Of a stretch of DNA of 17,750 bases, positions 15,851 through 17,750 are shown piece after piece. Below the pieces are notes generated by a model. The model was not told where the DNA came from. It was given only the letters and a program-made list of their open reading frames with translations, and made no database searches. How positions within the stretch are numbered: position 1 is the first letter of the stretch; each line of letters opens with the position of its first letter. The translations under genes were made by a program, and so were the position numbers. Source of the stretch: an uncultured Faecalibacterium sp. (GTDB taxonomy: Bacteria; Bacillota; Clostridia; Oscillospirales; Ruminococcaceae); assembly GCA_934553285.1 (NCBI GenBank), contig CAKTFD010000044.1, forward strand, positions 1 through 17,750, in the 5' to 3' direction.

Positions 15851-15885
15851 AAAAACCGGGCAGTCTGCGGGCTGCCCGGTTTTTT
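15851..15885. terminator. Rho-independent terminator after the nucleotidase gene
   Basis: AAAAACCGGGCAG (15851-15863) pairs with CTGCCCGGTTTTT (15872-15884), loop of 8, with A and T runs on both sides, so it can work in both directions. A small GCCCT-ATC-AGGGC hairpin (15823-15835) precedes it. Confidence 0.9.
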
Positions 15886-15896
15886 GTGCAGTACGA

Positions 15897-16175
15897 ACGA
15901 TTGGAAATGCGCTCCGCTGCGCTCTGCGCATAAGCTAAGGAAATATTATTTTTATTTTCGGGATAGCGGAGCGCCTGCGGGCGCTCCGCTATCCCATTTT
16001 CACGGGGAGAGCTGCAACGGTTAAATGGTGGTCTGAATTGCAAATGCAGTTGATCGTTACGACCCCACTGGTGAAAAGGAGATTCAGAAAAGTCCGCAGG
16101 CTTTTCTGAATCTCGAGTAAAAAACTAATTCCGCTAATTATGCGCAAAGCGAACGCGGAGCGCATTTTAAATCGT
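15897..16175. repeat. 279-bp nested inverted-repeat element (MITE-like or structured RNA)
   Basis: The ends are imperfect inverted repeats of about 45-50 bp, starting ACGATT and ending AATCGT and sharing AAATGCGCTCCGC and TGCGCATAA. Inside are two perfect stems: 16 bp (15960-15975 with 15980-15995, loop TGCG) and 14 bp (16079-16092 with 16101-16114, loop of 8). The 9-mer GCGCTCCGC occurs four times in alternating orientation (15909, 15966 reversed, 15981, 16155 reversed). No convincing protein is encoded and no target-site duplication is visible. It accounts for most of the gene-free stretch between the nucleotidase gene and the tRNA. It could be a non-autonomous mobile element or a branched RNA. 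Confidence 0.75.
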
Positions 16176-16219
16176 CCTGCCCACGGCCTTACGGCTGCAG
16201 TTTGAAATGATACAAACAG

Positions 16220-16251
16220 AAAAGCCACCTGAGTTTCCTCAGATGGCTTTT
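16220..16251 (-). terminator. Terminator of the tRNA-Gln gene
   Basis: On the minus strand, AAAAGCCA and CTGAG pair with CTCAG and TGGCTTTT around a 4-base loop, with one mismatch. It starts 4 bases after the encoded CCA end of the tRNA and is followed by further T-rich sequence. Confidence 0.85.
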
Positions 16252-16254
16252 AGC

Positions 16255-16328
16255 TGGTTGGGGATGAGAGAATCGAACTCCCACAAGTAGAGTCAGAGTC
16301 TACCGCACTACCACTATGCAAATCCCCA
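16255..16328 (-). tRNA. tRNA-Gln (anticodon CUG)
   Basis: A full 74-base cloverleaf is readable on the minus strand. The acceptor TGGGGAT pairs with ATCCCCA, the U1-A72 pair typical of tRNA-Gln. The D stem is GCAT/GTGC around AGTGGTA. The anticodon stem GTAGA/TCTAC holds loop CTCTGAC, anticodon CTG. The variable region is 4 bases, and the T stem GGGAG/CTCTC holds TTCGATT. The CCA end is encoded. It reads CAG codons. A consensus promoter lies upstream and a terminator directly downstream, so it is a single-gene unit. Confidence 0.96.
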
Positions 16329-16371
16329 ATATTCTGTTGTGTTTTGCGGGGTGAGCCGCTCAACGTGTGCT

Positions 16372-16400
16372 ATTATACGCATAAAACGGCCGCTTGTCAA
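16372..16400 (-). promoter_or_regulatory. Perfect consensus promoter of tRNA-Gln
   Basis: On the minus strand, TTGACA (16400-16395), exactly 17 bases, and TATAAT (16377-16372), both full consensus. Transcription would start near 16365, about 37 bases before the tRNA. It is the best promoter in the window. The bases from 16401 to 16540 hold no gene; TATACT at 16509-16514 may be a -10 for the next gene but lacks a good -35. Confidence 0.9.
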
Positions 16401-16552
16401 GCATGTTTTTGAAAAAAGTTGTACTTTTTTGCAAAATGACGCAGCAGCGCCGAACAATTTGCGGGGCAGGGGTGCCACGCTTCGGCAGGCTTTGCGCAGC
16501 GCACCGCCTATACTGAAAGGTACAAACCATTCAGAGCGCAAGGAGGATGCCT

Positions 16553-16837
16553 ATGCTGGAAAAGACCAATGCTGCCCAGACCCTGCTTTCGCCCCGTATC
16601 CCGCGGGATACCGAGCACGAGCGCTACCACCCGGAGCTGGAGGAAGAGCTGAAAGAGTGTCTGTTCTGCCTCCAGCGCAACGAGATGATGTTTGATATGG
16701 AGGTGGACACCGACCTCATCGAGCAGCGCATCTACGAGCGGCAGGCGCTGCTGTGCCGTTACCGGTACTTACTGGCCCGCGCCCGGGAGCTGGGGCTGCA
16801 TACAGTGCTTACCCGCTACCAGCCCATGGGCGGGTGA
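16553..16837 (+). CDS. DUF2508 (YaaL-like) small protein
   Basis: A 94-residue soluble protein, mostly charged helix. ELEEELKECLFCLQRNEMMFDMEVDTDLIEQRIYERQALLCRYRYLLARARE matches the DUF2508/YaaL pattern (helix, 'D.dLId..Iye..a...RY.yLl..ak'). The family is small, found in Firmicutes, and has no established function. Two ATGs are possible: 16547 directly abuts the AAGGAGG (16540-16546), leaving no spacing, so 16553, six bases from the motif, is chosen. It lies between the divergent tRNA-Gln and the scfA promoter, with no terminator seen after it, so some read-through into scfA is possible. Confidence 0.75.
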   Translation: MLEKTNAAQTLLSPRIPRDTEHERYHPELEEELKECLFCLQRNEMMFDMEVDTDLIEQRIYERQALLCRYRYLLARARELGLHTVLTRYQPMGG

Positions 16838-16858
16838 AGAGCGGCTGGAGAAAAAATC

Positions 16859-16887
16859 TTGACAAAAGCTGTATTGCGTGTTATCCT
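16859..16887 (+). promoter_or_regulatory. Predicted promoter of scfA
   Basis: TTGACA (16859-16864, full consensus), 17 bases, TATCCT (16882-16887, four of six). Transcription would start near 16894, giving a leader of about 68 bases. The leader ends with an AGAGAGG ribosome binding site near 16946-16952. Confidence 0.7.
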
Positions 16888-16961
16888 ATTGGAAGATAAA
16901 AGCGTACCGGGCTTTTTGTCCGGCGCGATGAATTTTTTGAGAGTTAGAGAGGTTTTCTATT

Positions 16962-17108
16962 ATGGAACGTATCAAGACCATTGCTACTCGTGACCTGACC
17001 AAGAGCGTTAAGACCGGTGGCTGCGGCGAGTGCCAGACTTCCTGCCAGTCCGCTTGCAAGACCTCCTGCGGCGTGGCTAACCAGCAGTGCGAGAACAGCA
17101 ACAAGTAA
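16962..17108 (+). CDS. scfA: SCIFF ranthipeptide precursor
   Basis: A 48-residue peptide with exactly six cysteines (C21, C24, C28, C32, C36, C43), ending with CGECQTSCQSACKTSC and a last Cys near the C-terminus. This is the 'six cysteines in forty-five' pattern, conserved almost unchanged in Clostridia. The first 20 residues (MERIKTIATRDLTKSVKTGG) act as leader for recognition. Thr and other residues between the Cys are acceptors for thioether crosslinks made by the radical SAM enzyme encoded next. Related ranthipeptides have been linked to cell-density signalling in clostridia, but the product and role here are not shown. The gene has its own promoter and a terminator between it and scfB, which would favour precursor over enzyme. 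Confidence 0.96.
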   Translation: MERIKTIATRDLTKSVKTGGCGECQTSCQSACKTSCGVANQQCENSNK

Positions 17109-17122
17109 TTTCTGCAAACCTT

Positions 17123-17151
17123 ATGCCGCCTTTGCCGGGCGGCATTTTTTT
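17123..17151 (+). terminator. Intercistronic terminator between scfA and scfB
   Basis: ATGCCGCC (17123-17130) pairs perfectly with GGCGGCAT (17138-17145), loop of 7, followed by T7. It lies only 24 bases before the scfB start and no promoter is seen in between, so it is likely a leaky terminator setting a high peptide-to-enzyme ratio. Confidence 0.88.
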
Positions 17152-17175
17152 GTGTAATCTGGAATGGAGTGTAAA

Positions 17176-17750
17176 ATGGTACATCAGTATCAATTAAACG
17201 GTTATAACATCGTGCTGGATACCTGCAGCGGCTCGGTGCATGTTGTGGACGAGGTGGCCTACGATGTTATTGCCATGTATCCGGAGCATACCGCCGATGA
17301 GATCGTTGCCGCCATGCTGGCAAAGTACGGCGACCGTGAGGACGTTACCGAAGAGGATCTGCGCCAGTGCATCGCGGATGTGACCAGCCTGAAAGAAGCC
17401 GGCAAGCTGTGGAGTCCGGATGTATATAAGGATATGGCCTTCGACTTTAAAAACCGCAATACGGTGGTCAAGGCGCTGTGCCTGCATGTTGCCCATAGCT
17501 GCAACCTGAGCTGCTCTTACTGCTTTGCTTCGCAGGGGCGCTACCACGGCGACCGCGCCCTGATGAGCTTTGAGGTGGGCAAGCGTGCCATGGACTTCCT
17601 CATCGAGAACAGCGGCACCCGCCGCAACCTGGAAGTGGATTTCTTTGGCGGCGAGCCGCTGATGAACTTTGACATGGTCAAAAAGCTGGTGGCCTACTGC
17701 CGCGAGCAGGAAAAGATCCATAACAAGAACTTCCGCTTTACCATGACCAC
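17176..17750 (+). CDS. scfB: SCIFF radical SAM maturase, N-terminal part
   Basis: The gene runs off the window; 191 codons are visible. Residues about 5-95 look like a PqqD-type RiPP recognition domain (NIVLDTCSGSVHVVDEVAYDVI, then DLRQCIADVTSLKEAGKLW), which binds the precursor leader. The radical SAM core starts with CNLSCSYC (C109, C113, C116), which holds the 4Fe-4S cluster that cleaves S-adenosylmethionine. FFGGEPL (G158, G159, E160) is the SAM-binding GGE motif. The SPASM region with auxiliary clusters should lie beyond the window. The enzyme forms Cys-to-residue thioether bonds in the ScfA peptide. The start ATG has GGAG seven bases upstream. Adjacency to scfA makes the assignment firm. 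Confidence 0.95.
   Translation, partial: MVHQYQLNGYNIVLDTCSGSVHVVDEVAYDVIAMYPEHTADEIVAAMLAKYGDREDVTEEDLRQCIADVTSLKEAGKLWSPDVYKDMAFDFKNRNTVVKALCLHVAHSCNLSCSYCFASQGRYHGDRALMSFEVGKRAMDFLIENSGTRRNLEVDFFGGEPLMNFDMVKKLVAYCREQEKIHNKNFRFTMT

Noticed and set aside
16020..16027. Possible integron attC core (GTTAAAT)
   Set aside because: The 7-base degenerate core occurs by chance; no paired core, no integrase or gene cassette nearby.
15989..16228. A 79-codon minus-strand open frame within the palindromic element
   Set aside because: It spans stem sequences and the terminal repeat, has no domain and no clear ribosome site.
16547..16552. ATG at 16547 as start of the DUF2508 gene
   Set aside because: It directly touches AAGGAGG with no spacing; the ATG at 16553 has six bases of spacing.

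Overview
The window reads as a chromosomal segment of a gut clostridium of the Oscillospiraceae/Ruminococcaceae, most likely Faecalibacterium or a close relative. This is inferred from GC-rich coding sequence with AT-rich spacers, AGGAGG-type ribosome binding sites, a SCIFF peptide with its radical SAM maturase (typical of Clostridia), a GH112 phosphorylase and an oleate hydratase. No database search was possible, so the genus is a judgement.

Left part (1-7219). The 3' end of a GH112 galacto-N-biose/lacto-N-biose phosphorylase converges, across a bidirectional terminator, on a minus-strand regulator with an N-terminal LytTR domain and a C-terminal PAS-like domain. Divergent from that regulator is a pair of exported proteins with near-identical twin-arginine leaders: a DUF1254/DUF1214 protein and a metallo-beta-lactamase-fold alkyl sulfatase with all expected zinc ligands. 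After a strong terminator, a TetR regulator overlaps by 4 bp a membrane-anchored Ntn amidase of the choloylglycine hydrolase/acid ceramidase/NAAA superfamily. These genes look like a module acting on sulfated or amide-linked amphiphiles, but the substrate is unknown.

Middle part (7220-15815). This holds housekeeping and envelope genes, most with their own promoter and terminator: a compact class B penicillin-binding protein, secG, rnr (RNase R), an oleate hydratase, and a third twin-arginine protein, a UshA-type 5'-nucleotidase.

Right part (15816-17750). A 279-bp nested inverted-repeat element with no coding content lies between the nucleotidase terminator and a minus-strand tRNA-Gln(CUG). 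The tRNA has a perfect consensus promoter and its own terminator. A DUF2508 protein follows, then the ranthipeptide locus: scfA (SCIFF precursor, six Cys), an intercistronic terminator, and scfB (radical SAM maturase with a PqqD-like N-terminus), cut by the window edge.

The least explained parts are the nested palindromic element, the two mutually exclusive hairpins between the DUF1254 gene and the sulfatase, and the three tandem CACGAAAAA repeats in the divergent promoter region. Long open frames opposite rnr, the oleate hydratase and the nucleotidase are composition shadows and are not annotated.
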